A stretch of DNA of 64,000 nucleotides from Rhabdornis inornatus (Eukaryota > Chordata > Aves > Passeriformes > Rhabdornithidae). Shown one piece after another: positions 1 through 12,200 of the stretch. Below the pieces are notes generated by a model. The model was not told where the DNA came from and searched no databases. It saw nothing but the letters and a program-made list of their open reading frames with translations. Within the stretch, counting starts at the first letter, position 1, and each line of letters begins with the position of its first letter. Where the stretch lies: positions 140 to 64,139 of the forward strand of contig VWZS01003478.1 of the NCBI GenBank assembly GCA_013397075.1. The letters run 5' to 3'. A program made the translations under genes and the position numbers.

Positions 1-440
1 CCCTGTGGATCCCCACAGGCTGTGGGTGGATCTCTGCATCCCCTGTGGATCCCCATGGGCTGCAGGGGCACAGCTGCTTCCCATGGTCTCACCACAGCCT
101 GCAGAGCAATCTCAGCTCCGGCACCTGAATCACCTCCTCCCCTCCTTCTGCACTGACCTCGATGTCTCCATGTTTTTTCCCTCACATGTGCTCATCTCCT
201 CCTCTTCTCTAACTAGAAGGTGAAACCTTGTGACTTTGTTTTGATTTTCTTCTTAAGTATGTCATTACAGAGGTATTACCAGCCTCTCTCATTGGCCCAG
301 TTTTGGCCAGCAGCATGTCCATCCTCAGAGCCATCAGGGACTGGCTCTACTGGACATGGTGGAAGCTTCCAGCAGCTCCTCACACGAGCCATGTCTGTGG
401 CCTCTCTGCTACCAAAACCAGGCTGTGCCAAACCAGTACA
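1..440 (-). mobile_element. ERV LTR, 5' part, cut by window edge
   Basis: Read on the minus strand, this starts TGTACTGGTTTGGCACAGCC at position 440 and follows the same order of blocks as the complete LTR at 48164-49262: the 'agaagcttccaccat' block, the 'gccaatgagag' block, a TATA-like 'acttaagaag' block, then 'gagacatcgaggtcagtg' and a GC-rich section with repeated 'gatccac' units. Only the U3 side is present; the rest lies left of the window, so no target-site duplication can be tested. It sits in an OXCT1 intron in antisense orientation. Assignment to an avian ERV family is by similarity to the second copy here and to remembered bird repeats; the exact family name is not known. Confidence 0.8.
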
Positions 441-2183
441 ACTGCCTTCATTATATAAGACACGATAATGATCTAGAGGCTAACACATAGCTGGTCTGCC
501 AGTTCAATGAGACAAGTCTCTTCCGTATGTTTTTTACTGTGGACCGTAGGTACTGATATTTGTAAGGTATTGAATCACATAGCTGATGAAAGGGAGCACA
601 CGCTTTGTACTAGGAAGTTTTCTAGGCATTTAATCATAAACTTTTAGGTTTTATATCTGTAAAAGTAAATGTTATATTGCTGTCCCTATAACCACTCAAA
701 AGCAAATGCAAACCATTTGAGGCAGAATTTAATTTATTTTAATCCATAAAATTGACAGAATCACAGAATCAGAATATTCTGAGTTTGAAGGGACTCACGA
801 GGATCATCGGAGTCTCACTCCTGGCCCTGCACAGCACCATCCCCAAGAGTCACACCATGTGCCTGAGAGCATTGTCCAAAAGCTTCTTGAGCTCTGTCAG
901 GTTTGATGCTGTGACCACTGCCCTGGGGAGCTGTTCCAGTGCCCAAACACCCTCTGGGTGAAAACACTTTTCTGATATCCAACCTAAACCTCCCCTGACA
1001 CAGCTTCAGGCCATTGCCTTGGGTCTTGTCACTGGTCACCCAGAGCAGAGATCAGTGTCTGTCCCTTCTCTTCCCCTACAGAGGAAGCTTAACTGCAATG
1101 AGGTCTCCCCTCCTATTCTCCAGGCTGACCTGATCTCAGCCACTCCTCATATGGCTTCCCCTCAAGGTCCTTCACCATCTTGTTGCCTTCCTTGTGTCAT
1201 GTTTCCTACTAACCTCTCTTCCTTCCCCTTTCTTTCCTCCTTGGGAACTCTGGATTGATATGTGAGGTTGTTGCCGTCTTTGATTATTGGGGTCTAGTGC
1301 TTGTTCAAAAACGATTGCTCTACTCAAACTCATAGAACTCTGTACTTCTGATCATTTCCTGTCAGTAGTGTGCCAGGTCTGGACCTCTTTACCTTCCAAG
1401 ATCAGATGCATCCAGTTTAAGGTAATGGAAGCAGGCAGGCTTGTTTGCCATAGTATTATGGAAAGTAAAAATAGAGGTAGCTGAACACCAAGCCACAAGA
1501 CACTTGCTGTGATAACACGTGCAGTTGTAACATACTTTGAGAGAAGAATGAGTCCAGAGACTGAAAACATTACTTGTTTTGAGGGACAAACAGAAGTGAA
1601 TATTGAGCCACATTTATACATTTGCCCATACTCTGAAATGGCCTCTACAGACATCTGCAATAGAGCAAATGCTATTGGTTTGTGCTGATATAGTGATACA
1701 AGGCATGGCTTTCTGAAGTGGCAAGTCAGTTTCTAAACTGTTGGGTGGATGTAAAGTATTCAGATGTTCTTGTTGCTGCATTTCATAAGTAGAGATTTTT
1801 TCTGAGGAGCCAGTGACATTTCCATCAACAGGAAGATGTACACTTTGCTTTTCAGGGGTCAAAACCATTGGAACTAAATTCATTGCTTCTCAGTGTCAGT
1901 GCTTCCACTAAGTCAATACTACTCAGATTTTGGTTACACCCCAGGGAAACAGCCATGGCAGTGTCTCTCCTTCTACTCATCACTATTTGCATCATAAAGA
2001 ACTGAGAGTGAGACAACTCTATTCACTCTGTTGGTGTTTGAATACTGTGGTTATGAAATAGGTGGGCTTTCCATGTGGGAAAAGTTGACTATCTTGTGCT
2101 GTCACTTGCAGCCACAATATTATATTTTATTTTTTAAAAAATTAAAAAAAAAAAAAAAAATTTCATTTAAAATTTTGTTTTAG
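441..2183 (+). other. OXCT1: OXCT1 intron, 3' part
   Basis: This is the intron preceding the first exon seen; its 5' end is outside the window. It holds a CR1 fragment (755-1260), and ends with an A-rich run at about 2129-2160, the pyrimidine-biased stretch 'aattttgttttag' and the AG acceptor at 2182-2183. The LTR at 1-440 belongs to the same intron. Nothing else recognisable was seen in 1261-2128. Confidence 0.8.
755..1260 (-). mobile_element. CR1 LINE, 3' end fragment
   Basis: The left edge carries 'cagaatcacagaatcagaat', the complement of the ATTCTRTG-type repeats that end CR1 elements. To the right, read on the minus strand, come the usual CR1 3' blocks: 'ggggaggtttaggttggatatc', 'agagggtgtttgggcactggaacagctccccagg' and 'gaccagtgacaagaccc'. 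The fragment is the 5'-truncated tail only, with no intact reverse-transcriptase frame. It is antisense within the OXCT1 intron upstream of the exon at 2184. The right boundary is approximate because similarity fades after about 1215. Confidence 0.85.
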
Positions 2184-2273
2184 GGTAAGATGGTGAAAGG
2201 AATGGGGGGTGCAATGGACCTGGTATCCAGTGCACAGACCAAAGTGGTTGTCACCATGGAGCACTCAGCCAAG
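2184..2273 (+). CDS. OXCT1: OXCT1 exon, SCOT C-terminal domain (part 1 of 4)
   Basis: OXCT1 encodes the mitochondrial matrix homodimer SCOT, which moves CoA from succinyl-CoA to acetoacetate, the rate-determining step of ketone-body use outside the liver. This 90-bp exon gives 30 residues starting GKMVKGMGGAMDLVSS and ending TMEHSAK. The 'KGMGGAMDL' block is highly conserved in the beta part of family I CoA-transferases, including the bacterial two-subunit enzymes. The exon is bounded by 'tttag' before 2184 and GTAAGG at 2274, phase 0 at both ends. From memory of the human protein it lies about 100 residues from the C-terminus, so the catalytic glutamate is encoded upstream, outside the window. 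It is probably exon 14 of 17 by human numbering. One visible difference from human is Gln where human has Lys (SAQTK). Confidence 0.97.
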
Positions 2274-3354
2274 GTAAGGCTCTGCCACTTCTTTCTAAAT
2301 CAGTGTTTTGTGCTGCACAAAATACAAAAAATTAACAGGAAAAGAAAAGACATATTCATTCTGCTACTTTGTGAGGATTTGACAGTTTTGCTCTTGGTTA
2401 TTATGGTGATGCAACTGGAGGCTAGGTTAATATGGTTCCTTTCCTCTTGTAAGTGAATCATTCATCATGGGAAAAAAATGAAATATTAACTTCATGTTTA
2501 AAAGCTGCACACATTTTTTTAGCTACTTCATGCAAATTTAATTGGAGTGGCCATTGCCAAAGCTACAGTAGATACTACTCTACTCTTTGCCCCAGAATAA
2601 TTTGTAAAATGAGGTTTCCCATGGTTAAATACTTGTTATGATAGAAAGATATTTGCTTTTGAAATTGCCAGTCAAATTGGTACTGACAGTTTAATAGAAT
2701 ATATTTTTTGGCATGATGAGATACAGGCTGTGTTACATCATTATGTGTAAGTGGTTAATCTAGAGACTTCTTTAGGGGGAGTGATATAGATATATGCTAT
2801 AGACGTAAGTCCTCCCCAAAAGATCATAGGAAACTTTTAATTTGAAACATCTAACACAGGAGAAAAAATGTATTGAAAGAGAAAAATCTCTATCCTGAAT
2901 GTTTAAAAATTTACTTTTTGTTTAATTTTTGTGTTTCTTCTATGACAAATGTATTATATGTCTGCAACAATAATTAATTTTGTATTGTTCGAAGTAGTAT
3001 CTCTTGTCAGAATTTGCATGGTAAGCTATAGTAAATATGTAAATATGAGAGTAAATATATTAACAGCTGTGTGTTTTTTCATGAGATTTGAAGAATTAAT
3101 TTTCACTTGAAAATAAAAACAAATATATATTGAAAAAGATAGTAGTTTCACAATTTATACTGAACTGTGATCTCAAGGGGCACATTTTGAGTAACAGGAC
3201 TGAGTTTAGCCTGATAATTTTCATGTTCATATGCATAAATAAATAAATGAAAGTATAAAATGAATTCATTTTCATTACTTGCATCACTATCACACAGCCT
3301 CCTAAAAACTGTAGTAACATAGGAAGTTATCCGTTTGATTAGACATGCACTTTA

Positions 3355-3440
3355 GGTATTAATGCATTTATGTATTGTAATTATTATTAAGGTATTTATG
3401 TAGTATATTTATAATGTATTTAGGTATTAATTAATATTTA
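3355..3440. repeat. AT-rich imperfect repeat
   Basis: Variants of 'taggtattaat' and 'tatttatgtagtat' recur several times over about 85 bp in an OXCT1 intron. This is low-complexity sequence with no sign of an element boundary. Confidence 0.5.
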
Positions 3441-5877
3441 TCTAAGTGTCTACTTACTGTGGAATTTGGTTTATGCTTAGAGTCTACACACAATTATTCA
3501 AACCAGTTTTTCTCCTAAAGGTACTATTGCTAAAATATTTTTCCAAAATAGTGTTTAGAAATTGTTTTTTGCATTGCTTTTGTTTTGTCTGTAGGAGTAC
3601 TGAAACAGGAAAAGAATGAAAACAGAGATAGGTTCACTGTTATGAATAGGTCAAGAATAGAATTATTTATTTTGGCATATGTATATCTACTTTGGGCACT
3701 TTTGTGTATGGTGTACCTGGTGTGCACTTCTGGAGAGCCAGTTACAGGTTTTCATAAATTATTTCTTTTGCTGTTGTGTAAAGCCACTGCCAAATTAGCA
3801 ATATGCAATATTTTAATTTTATTCTTATTTTTAAATGGCACTTTTTTGTCTTACCTAGCCTCTTTCTGGGGTCTTCATATTGATGCTTCTTGCTTTCTGA
3901 GATGTGAAGATGATGTCGTATAGAAATCTAGTGCTTAGAGATCAAAACTGCTGTTAGAGTTTTCAGGTGCTTTTTTTTTTTTTTTTCAAATAGACGAGTA
4001 AATGTAACACCCATGAGGCCAGTTCTGAAAGTTAGAAGCCTTTTGTTGGGGCCGACTGTATCTTCCAGAGTTTATTTTCTATTCATGGTTTTTCAATTCT
4101 TTACACCAAATATTTTATCGGAAGCTTACTGCATCTGAGTGTCTGCATTAGAGGAGCAATCCATCCTGCTTGAAGCCCAATGTGCTAACTGAGGGAAAGA
4201 GCAGTCTGCATGTACTGAGACAGTCTCTTGTGTCTGCTGGCTCTTTTGTAAAGGGATGTTTCTGTAATCTTATTTTCCAAATAAATAAGAAATCTACCAT
4301 CAGACATGAAAATTTCCTGTACATCAACAGTAGCCAAGATTTGATGAATGGAAATATAGTGGAAGACATGGGGTATGGGCAGTGCCTTCAATGGACATAT
4401 TCAAGAGGTGTAGCAGGAGGTAGTTTTTGTGCTAGTTTTGTCTGATTTATGATCTTGTGAAGGATCTTCTAATCCTTTTGAAGTTTGGTTGTTTGTTTTC
4501 TTTTAATAATAGCAATGGCTTGTTAAACATTAAAGAAAGTTTTCTAAGAGTTTAACAGCCCTTGTCCTTTCAGTAAACATGTTGCAATTTTTAAACATAG
4601 AAATAGGCAGAGTCCTTGCAGCACAGGCAGAATATAATTTACACTAAATTATGATGGTGGAACTAGTAACTGTTTTACCACTGAAATAAATACTCAAGGA
4701 ATTTTACTCTTTTAAAACTCTGATATGCACTATGTTACAAATATAAACAAATATGCTCAGTCCCAAGTTAATTACATTTTTAATTACTTAAGTTTTTGCA
4801 TGTAATGAAAACCAAAATGTGCAGAAGATAGATGATAAAACATGACATCAGCTTTGTAGAAGAATCTTCAGTTTAAGAACTGCTATTGAGGAAGGGTAAC
4901 AGACAAGTACACAAAATGATGAGGGAATGGAGAAGGTGGATGTAGAATTGCCGCTGCCTCATAAACAAAGTAGGGATAACTAACTGAAATTAGTTGAAAC
5001 AAGAGGAAACATTTTCCACAGCCAGCTAATGAAGCTGTGGATGATAGCAGAATGATGCAAAACTCTCAAGGCATTAAGTCCATATAGAAGGGACTAAACT
5101 ATTTTATGAGGTTGAGTTCATCAATAACAATTACATGCCACTGCCTGGAAGCAGTCTCTGCCTCAGAAAATCCGTGCATTACAGCATATCAGGAACGAGG
5201 AGGGCATATCTGAAGAAGGATATTTCAATTTTTGCTCTATATGCTTAGGCCACTGAGAGACATTTGGCAAACGGACCTTATGTCCGTTAAAATTCATTCG
5301 CTTTTCTTAATGTATCTTTTTGCTAAATTACCTCTTCTTTCATAACCACAAAGAAAAGAATAATAGAATATAAGCTTGTTATTTAATGTCTAAACAGTCC
5401 TTGTGCATTTGTGTCTAATTTGCTAAATACTGCCTGAGAGAATTAGAAGTAAAGTTCTTACCCCTATACCATCATTGGCATGTTTTGCAAAACACAGTGA
5501 AGTAAGGGCTGAAAATTGTTCCATGTTGTGAAATGAGTTGTCTATGCTGTTCAGAAAAACAGAATGGAGACTGGTTTTAAGCACTTGATTTGGGCATGAG
5601 TGAAACATGGAGCATTGAATTGAAAACTCCTTTCTCATACTGTGAAAAGTTCTGATTTTAATGTATTGTGGAAGACTAAGGACGTTTTTGTTCTTCAACA
5701 ACATAATTTTTTATTTAAAGCAGACTGGAACACCTAAGGTTTTATGTATCTACAGAATAGTCTTTTCCTTTATCTGAACAAATTGTGAATAAATCTGAAT
5801 AAATTCAAATGGTAAAAATCGTGCAGTTCCATTTAATTTGCTCTTCTTACACTGCCCTGATGGATGTCTTCCAAAAG

Positions 5878-5935
5878 TCACAGAATCATTTAGGTTGAAA
5901 AAGGCCTCTAAGATCATTGAGTCCAACCTTTGAAA
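5878..5935 (-). mobile_element. CR1 LINE 3' tail, short fragment
   Basis: The stretch 'cagaatcatttaggttg...aaggcctctaagatcattgagtccaacc' is the complement of the classic CR1 3' terminus (ggttggactc...gatctt...ttccaacctaaatgattctg). Only about 60 bp remain. It is antisense to OXCT1 in its intron. Confidence 0.8.
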
Positions 5936-7097
5936 AGATCAGGAAATGCATTTAATCTTTAAGGCTTGCTGGTAATACAAAAATCTTCAGCTCAAGTGTT
6001 AAGCAGCTCAAATATATCAGTTCTCAGGGTCACAGGAGCCATTCAGGCTGTCACGTCTGCAAGTCCATGTGTTTCAATCTCAATTAGGTACCACGAAGAG
6101 ACACTTCATTTCACAGGTTTGAAAAGTGTATCTGATATGTTACTGAAGATATTACAAGTAGCACAGATTAATCTTGGCTCTTAGGCAGATTGCACAAGGA
6201 CATTCTCATGATAGAATATAAGTAGATCAATTGAAAGTAACTAGAATGAAGAAATAGTTCCTCACAGAGAAATTCAAAAGCACATGGATTGCTCATTGTG
6301 TTATCACTCAGGAGTGAAACTGGCTGTGAGATGGCCCCTGACTAAGCCTTAAGGTAAACTGATGATTCTAAATGGTTAAATGAGACATGTTAGAGAGTTT
6401 TGAAGTGCATAATTGAAAATTGATAATTAGACCAAAAAAATAAAAGCATGGGGTAATGGGAGAAGTAAGCACTTAATGCTACTTGTGTAAAATACTTATA
6501 AGTACTGACCAAAAAAATAATGCTCCATCTGCCTTATATCCATTCAGAGCTCTTGCAGCCTACATTAACTTAGTATGGTCTAGAGCCATTTTTGAACTAC
6601 TATTTTTTAAAAATGAAGAAAAAAAAAAACAACAAAAAAAAAAGGACAAGGACTTTCCCAGAGACAATATGGGTGAATAAACTGGGTTTACTGTTTTAAG
6701 AGCGTGACTGTGCACTTGAACTCAGGGAATTTGAAGTTCCTCTGTGTGTGGCTGATCCTGCACATACTGTTTGTGATAAAGGATAAGACAGGAAAATTCA
6801 TTGCCTATAATGTTGTTCCCTAATTTTTGTCCTTCATGTGTCATCAATGAGGTTCCATGTATCTCTTATCCTCACATTGTAGCAGGAAGGGCTGATTCTT
6901 AAGCAGCAGTGTGCAGGACTTCTAAACTCAGGAGTCCACTCAGTGGTAAAGTAAGATTCTTACTAGTTAGCCATAGAAGTGAATTTGAAGAGTGTTCTGA
7001 GCATATTGAATGTTTAAATGACACTGGCTAGAGCTGTGATTTTCATGAACATATCTGAGTTTTTAAAAAGCTGATGTTTGTATATTGTTAAACACAG

Positions 7098-7178
7098 GGC
7101 AATGTCCATAAAATCTTGGAAAAATGCAGTTTACCACTTACTGGGAAACAATGTGTTGACCGCATCATTACAGAAAAG
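7098..7178 (+). CDS. OXCT1: OXCT1 exon, SCOT C-terminal domain (part 2 of 4)
   Basis: This 81-bp exon encodes 27 residues beginning GNVHKILEKCSLPLTGK and ending DRIITEK, joining in phase 0 to the exon at 2184. The core LPLTGKQCV..IITEK matches the SCOT C-terminal domain as remembered from human, where the segment reads GNAHKIMEKCTLPLTGK; the substitutions seen (A/V, M/L, T/S, N/D) are conservative. The acceptor is 'aacacag' just before 7098 and the donor is GTAATG at 7179. The segment is part of the alpha/beta core of the second CoA-transferase domain and carries no catalytic residue that I can name. The exon is too short to show as a separate open reading frame; it was found by following the gene. 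Confidence 0.97.
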
Positions 7179-9188
7179 GTAATGTACTTTTCTTGACTCC
7201 TTGTTAATAATTTCCTCCTCTATCCCTAACAATAAAAATTAAGAATATATTTAGTATCTGTTGCCACTGAAAGGAAAAGATTCCCTTGGAGTACAGGTCC
7301 AGAGGTCTTGGGACTCATATTTTTTCTTTGAAAGTTTTGACTCCTAGCATACTGAGCTGTACCCTTAGGTGCCTTCAGAACAAAGATGCCACAAATGACA
7401 GGCATGAAAAATGTGTATGAAAAGAAATCCTCTTGTTTCCCCCCAGAGTATTTCTGAAAATTCGGTGTGACATGCAAATTTTCAAATATGGCTGTAATCA
7501 CAGCTTGGGAGGTGAAGGGGCATTGTTATTTGCTTTTGGTAGGGTTTTGTTGTTTGTTTTTGTCCTTTGGTTTAGTTTGGGTTTTTTTCCCCAGCAAAGC
7601 ACACATAGGTTGGACAATGGGAATCTTCTTTCATGTATAGTACATGCTGTTTCAGAGAAACCTGTGGCTGTAGCAGAGCTTTAGTTCTCTTGTCCTTACT
7701 TGGTTCCATTTATGAAGCAATTTATTCTCCAGTGGAAGTACATAGGAGCATCTCATACTGCTGCTGCTCAAAGTACATTAGTGGATCTTTTCAGCAAAGG
7801 ATAAGTGACTTAAGATTTTTTGCTGTGATCATACTCCTTTTATTTTTGGTGTTTACATTTTTAAGGACTTAGAGTAGTCCCTCTGTGAGCCATGTATCAT
7901 GCCAAGTAGAATGCATCAAAAATGCTGATGAAGAATTTGCTTTCTCATGGTGGGATATTGCTACATCTAAAGGATTGCTCTTCACAAAGTAAGGGAAAAT
8001 ATATGAAAATATGGAAGTTTTCTTTTTTTTCAGTCTTCTACCAACTGGCTACATACAAATGTAAGGTACAAAGAAAATGTGAGGGAACAAGGACTAATAG
8101 AAAATAAACAAATAGAAATGTCTCTAATATTCATCGATTACCAGATCTTGTGGCTTTATTAGGAAATGATACAAATGTGCAACAACATTTAGATAGTGTT
8201 GCAAATTCTGTTTCCTCACTAGCATCCTGGAATTTTCCTTATGCCCAGCTTCACTTTTAAGACTTAAAGAAGCTGTCCTTTTCCAGTCCTATAAAAAGCA
8301 GTTTCATGTGCCCAGAGGACGACTAAACTTCACAACACTTCTTTGATGAGCTTATGACTTCACTTTCATTTCCACTTCAAGTTTCGCTGGTCTTTTATAA
8401 ACTTCTATTTTTAAGGAAAATTGCTTTAGACCTTATGGTTTCCCCGGAAACTAGTTTGCAACCTGTGTATCTCCCTCTGGTAGGCATTATTAAGGTGCAC
8501 ATTGTTTTACAGGTATTTTTATTTGATGCATTTGTGAGTCTCAGATGTGGAGTGCATATCTTATGAAGACATCAGACAGAACAGCCTTTGCTCCTTCAGT
8601 TTCTTCCTCTCAGGCTTTCTTTTAAAAATACTGCAGGGAATCTTGTCTTTCACTACTAGTTTCTAAAAATTCTAGCATTTTCATTGGGTATGCAATAGCT
8701 GTTGGAGAAAATTATAGTCAGCCAAAGATGATCTCTCTATTTGCCATGAAATTAAATAAAAGAATGGGAGAGATAATATTTTCTTTTTCTTTTGTGGTCT
8801 CTTGGTGGACATTTTCTTGCCAAAGAATATGTCCACCAAGACAAAAGAATATCTTAGCCCTTTCCTTTGAACCTCCCATTCTCACCAGATTGGAGCAGCA
8901 GGCACAGTCCACATTTCCTGCAGTCATGAACAGTTGTACATTTTCCCCACAAAACTAACATGTACTAGATTCAAGATATTCTAACACATTCTAGATTCTC
9001 TTTCTTGGTACAAATAAATGCAGCAGAAATCTTTATTGGACAATCATGAAAATGAAAAGTGGCATCTCTTGTTACTGAAGGAATGCTATCTACTTCAGAG
9101 CACTATTTTGTACAATGTTACTGCATTTACATGCTCATTTTCTCTTTTGATAATAAAAAAATAATTATGTGCTTTTTGAACTTAATAG
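7179..9188 (+). other. OXCT1: OXCT1 intron between second and third exons seen
   Basis: A 2.0-kb intron with GTAATG donor at 7179 and 'ttaatag' acceptor ending at 9188. It holds a clean short hairpin at 8800-8841, described separately. No transposon tail or other exon was recognised in it. Confidence 0.85.
8800..8841. repeat. Short inverted repeat (19-bp arms, 4-nt loop)
   Basis: The arms 8800-8818 (tcttggtggacattttctt) and 8823-8841 are reverse complements with a single mismatch, separated by 'gcca'. Flanking bases 'cttttgtggtc' and 'gacaaaag' extend the pairing imperfectly. It lies within an OXCT1 intron. Confidence 0.85.
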
Positions 9189-9290
9189 GCAGTGTTTGAT
9201 GTGGATAAGAAGAAGGGATTGACCCTCATAGAAATCTGGGAAGGACTGACAGTAGATGATATCAAGAAAAGCACTGGCTGTGACTTTGCA
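9189..9290 (+). CDS. OXCT1: OXCT1 exon, SCOT C-terminal domain (part 3 of 4)
   Basis: This 102-bp exon encodes 34 residues, starting AVFDVDKKKGLTLIEIWEG and ending KKSTGCDFA. It aligns without gaps to the SCOT segment known from mammals; the differences I recall from human are L to I in IE(L/I)WEG and VQ to IK in DD(V/I)(Q/K)KST. The acceptor is 'cttaatag' ending at 9188 and the donor is a consensus GTAAGT at 9291. An open frame runs on from 9291 to about 9398 but has no similarity to SCOT, so it is intron read-through rather than coding sequence. Phase is 0 at both ends. Confidence 0.97.
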
Positions 9291-12200
9291 GTAAGTAATT
9301 TTACAAACCAGTACAGTTTTGAGTCAGAACAAATATTGTCCACAAATACTTATCACATGAAAGCTTGTAGTCGAAGTAAGTTTTGTCTTAATAGGTGAGG
9401 ACTGAATAGATTACCTGTGGGATTTACAATGAAAGATAAATCCCACAAAGATAAATTTACAAAGTGTGATGATGTTGGAAGTATCAGAAGCTAGGAAAAC
9501 CAGGAGAAATGGAGAAATAACTTAAGAGTAAAAAGGCAAATGGAAAGGAAACTTCTGTGCTTTGAAGATGGGAGCTGATTTATCTTGGAGAGATGGATAA
9601 ATGTTTTTTTTTCCCTGTGTGATTTTCACTGTATGGTTTAGTTTACCTAACCCTCTGTAGCTAAGTTTCAATGCTCTCTTTAGATGGAGTTGTGAGTCAC
9701 AGGAGTGACCACAGTTGTCCCCACTGTGTTGATAGTGCCAATCAATGAACTGCTCTAGGACTGCCTTGTACAAATGGAGCTTATGCTCTTCATTAATCCA
9801 GAAAGCCCCTGCTTTTGACATTCACATTCATTCTTAAGTCTCACTTAATGCAAACACAAAACTGCCTTATTAATGAAAGCTGTAGCACTCTAGAGTGTAA
9901 CTGAATGCATGTGTGGTTTCATTTCAAAATCTTTTCTTCTGTTTTGTGAAGTCTTTTGGGGCAGTTCAACCCTCCTTTGGCAAGGGCAGCAAGTATGACA
10001 GTGTACGAATTGTGCTGTAAAAATAGTTCAGGCGTATTTAGTAATGAAGTAAAATACTCCTTTTTGCAGAATTTCATGGCATGGCTATGGCACGTAATTA
10101 ACATACTGCTGAGCATTTTAAATGTGCAAAGGTTTTTTATTAAGGCTTTGAGCATATTCTTGGTAGTAAGGAAACTTCCTGAGCAATGAACCTGTGAAAT
10201 TTCATTTATTTTCTGTGTCCATAAGAGAGCATTTCTGATAACTAAATATGATTGAGTATGTTTCTCCTTAGATTTTTATAATAAAAGTCTGTTCACTGCT
10301 GAAAGTACCTTTAATTGTCTGAGAAAATGATATTGGACTAAAGACTACTGGCCTGCAACTGCAGAGTGCAGGAAGCTGCTACAGATTCACTTTGCTGAAC
10401 CTAACTATGCTACGTTACAAACATTCCATGTAATATTTTAGGGAAGTAATTTTTTTAAAAATTTAAAATGGAAGCAACCTTCCATCTACAGAAGTTCTGT
10501 GTGGAAAGGAAATGATTTGTTCAACTTCTGACTTTGATCTAGTAAAAAATTATCAATTTTTTAGACCTTTTAATATAAGGACTTTTTCTTGGGTTGATCT
10601 GCCTGTCAAGCAGCTTGCATCCAGAAGTAAAACATAAAAATAAACTTTATCGGTTTCTATCTGTCACAATCAGTCACTTTGTTTTGTTCTTTTGGATTTC
10701 ATTTGGGGAGTAACTTCATTATGGATTTGAAAGTGCAATGCTTAGTAAGCATTTAAATAGATGTAAACGACAGGAAAGGACTTCTGTTTTCAGAAGCCAC
10801 TGGAGCACTCCTTACTTGTTCCAAACCTGCTTGTCGGAAAGGATCTGAGGTTATTTTGGTTGAGATGACCAAGAGATACCTATTCAGTTAAGTGGTGTTT
10901 CCCAAAGTAAAGGCCAGCTGCCCATGGTCAAGACAGTGAAAGCAGAAGCAAACCAAAAATTCAGAGAAAGAAGTGATAAGGTTAAAATGATGGGCTATGA
11001 GATTAAGCTTTGCAGCAGGTATGATGGGCCAAGACAATTAGATCCAAAGAAAAGATTAACACCACTCACTGTTCCTTGGTGCTTTCCTGGAAATGTTACA
11101 AAGGAGTGATATAAACTTCAAATCTTTAATGTAGCCTGAAGTTAGGAGTTAATGAGAGGGATTGGAAAAATGCACTGTCTGGCTCCCTGGGATATGTCTT
11201 TCTAAGCTCAGGAAGGGACCCTTCACAGGCACCATTTCCTAGTTCTCCAGAAAGCAAACTCCAGCACAGTCTGCTGTGTTTGGCTGCTGCAGCCATGCAT
11301 GAAATCACAAGCTATGGGCATGAAAAATGTAGGTGCTTCTTGGTTTATGCATTTGCATGGACTTACCTTGAAAGCAGTGGCTTACATAAATGCTTGCAAA
11401 GCAATGCTTGTTTGCAAAGCATGTACCTGTGCCAGAGCACATACAGGTGTCAGCATGATGTACTGATGGCTCCTTACAAAAGTGCCCACAGTCCCTACAG
11501 ATTGGAAGCATGACATGAACCTCGACTATCTGTTTATTGAACCTGTGGCTCAGAACTGCACTAGCCTTTCTTTCTGCCCCCACTCCATCCTGTAAAGAAT
11601 GTTTCCAGGCCATACCAGTCCTGCTGTCATTGATTGAATCCCTACCAAATCTTGTTGAATTCTTTGTCAGAAAGACTGGGTTGCTGTTGTGTAATACTGG
11701 ACTCTTGATGGCCTGAATTTCATATATAGCAAACAACTACAGGTTCTTTGCTTAGTTTTGAATTTCAGAAAATAGGAATTTGAGCATAGTGATAGGCAGT
11801 TATTCAGACTGCAGCATCCTTGGTCCTTTTTTTCTCACATTTTAAAACTCTGCCTCTTTCTTGCAAGGCTTTCCTGCAAGAGTAACAGTTGTGCTTGTGA
11901 CTATTTATGTTCACTGAATGAGACATCTTGGGTTTATTTATATCAGTGACAGGAGCTTTAGTGATATTGTATTGCCACAGTAAAAGTGGGATCATATATT
12001 TTCCTAGTTTGAAACAGAACTTATCAGGGGAAAATGAGGAGCTGACCCCTTTTTCTAGTAGCTTTTTTTCAGTAGATGCAGTGTATGATCTGAACTAAAA
12101 CAAATGTCTTTCTAAGTTCACTAGAAATGAGATTTTAGGAGATGGCTGTATCTTTATGTGTAACTACATCACCCCATGTCGACTACTCCTGTTTGGAGAG

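Larger units (their letters stand above)
2274..7097 (+). other. OXCT1: OXCT1 intron between first and second exons seen
   Basis: A 4.8-kb intron with GT (2274) and AG (7096-7097) ends. It is AT-rich. It contains a short CR1 tail at 5878-5935, a T-run near 3970-3986, an AT-rich imperfect repeat with 'taggtattaat' units around 3355-3440 and A-runs near 6610-6640. No further exon was recognised; the short ORFs do not resemble known proteins. Confidence 0.85.

Noticed and set aside
9291..9398. Read-through of the open frame beyond the third OXCT1 exon
   Set aside because: It starts with a consensus GTAAGT donor and the translated sequence leaves SCOT similarity at once.
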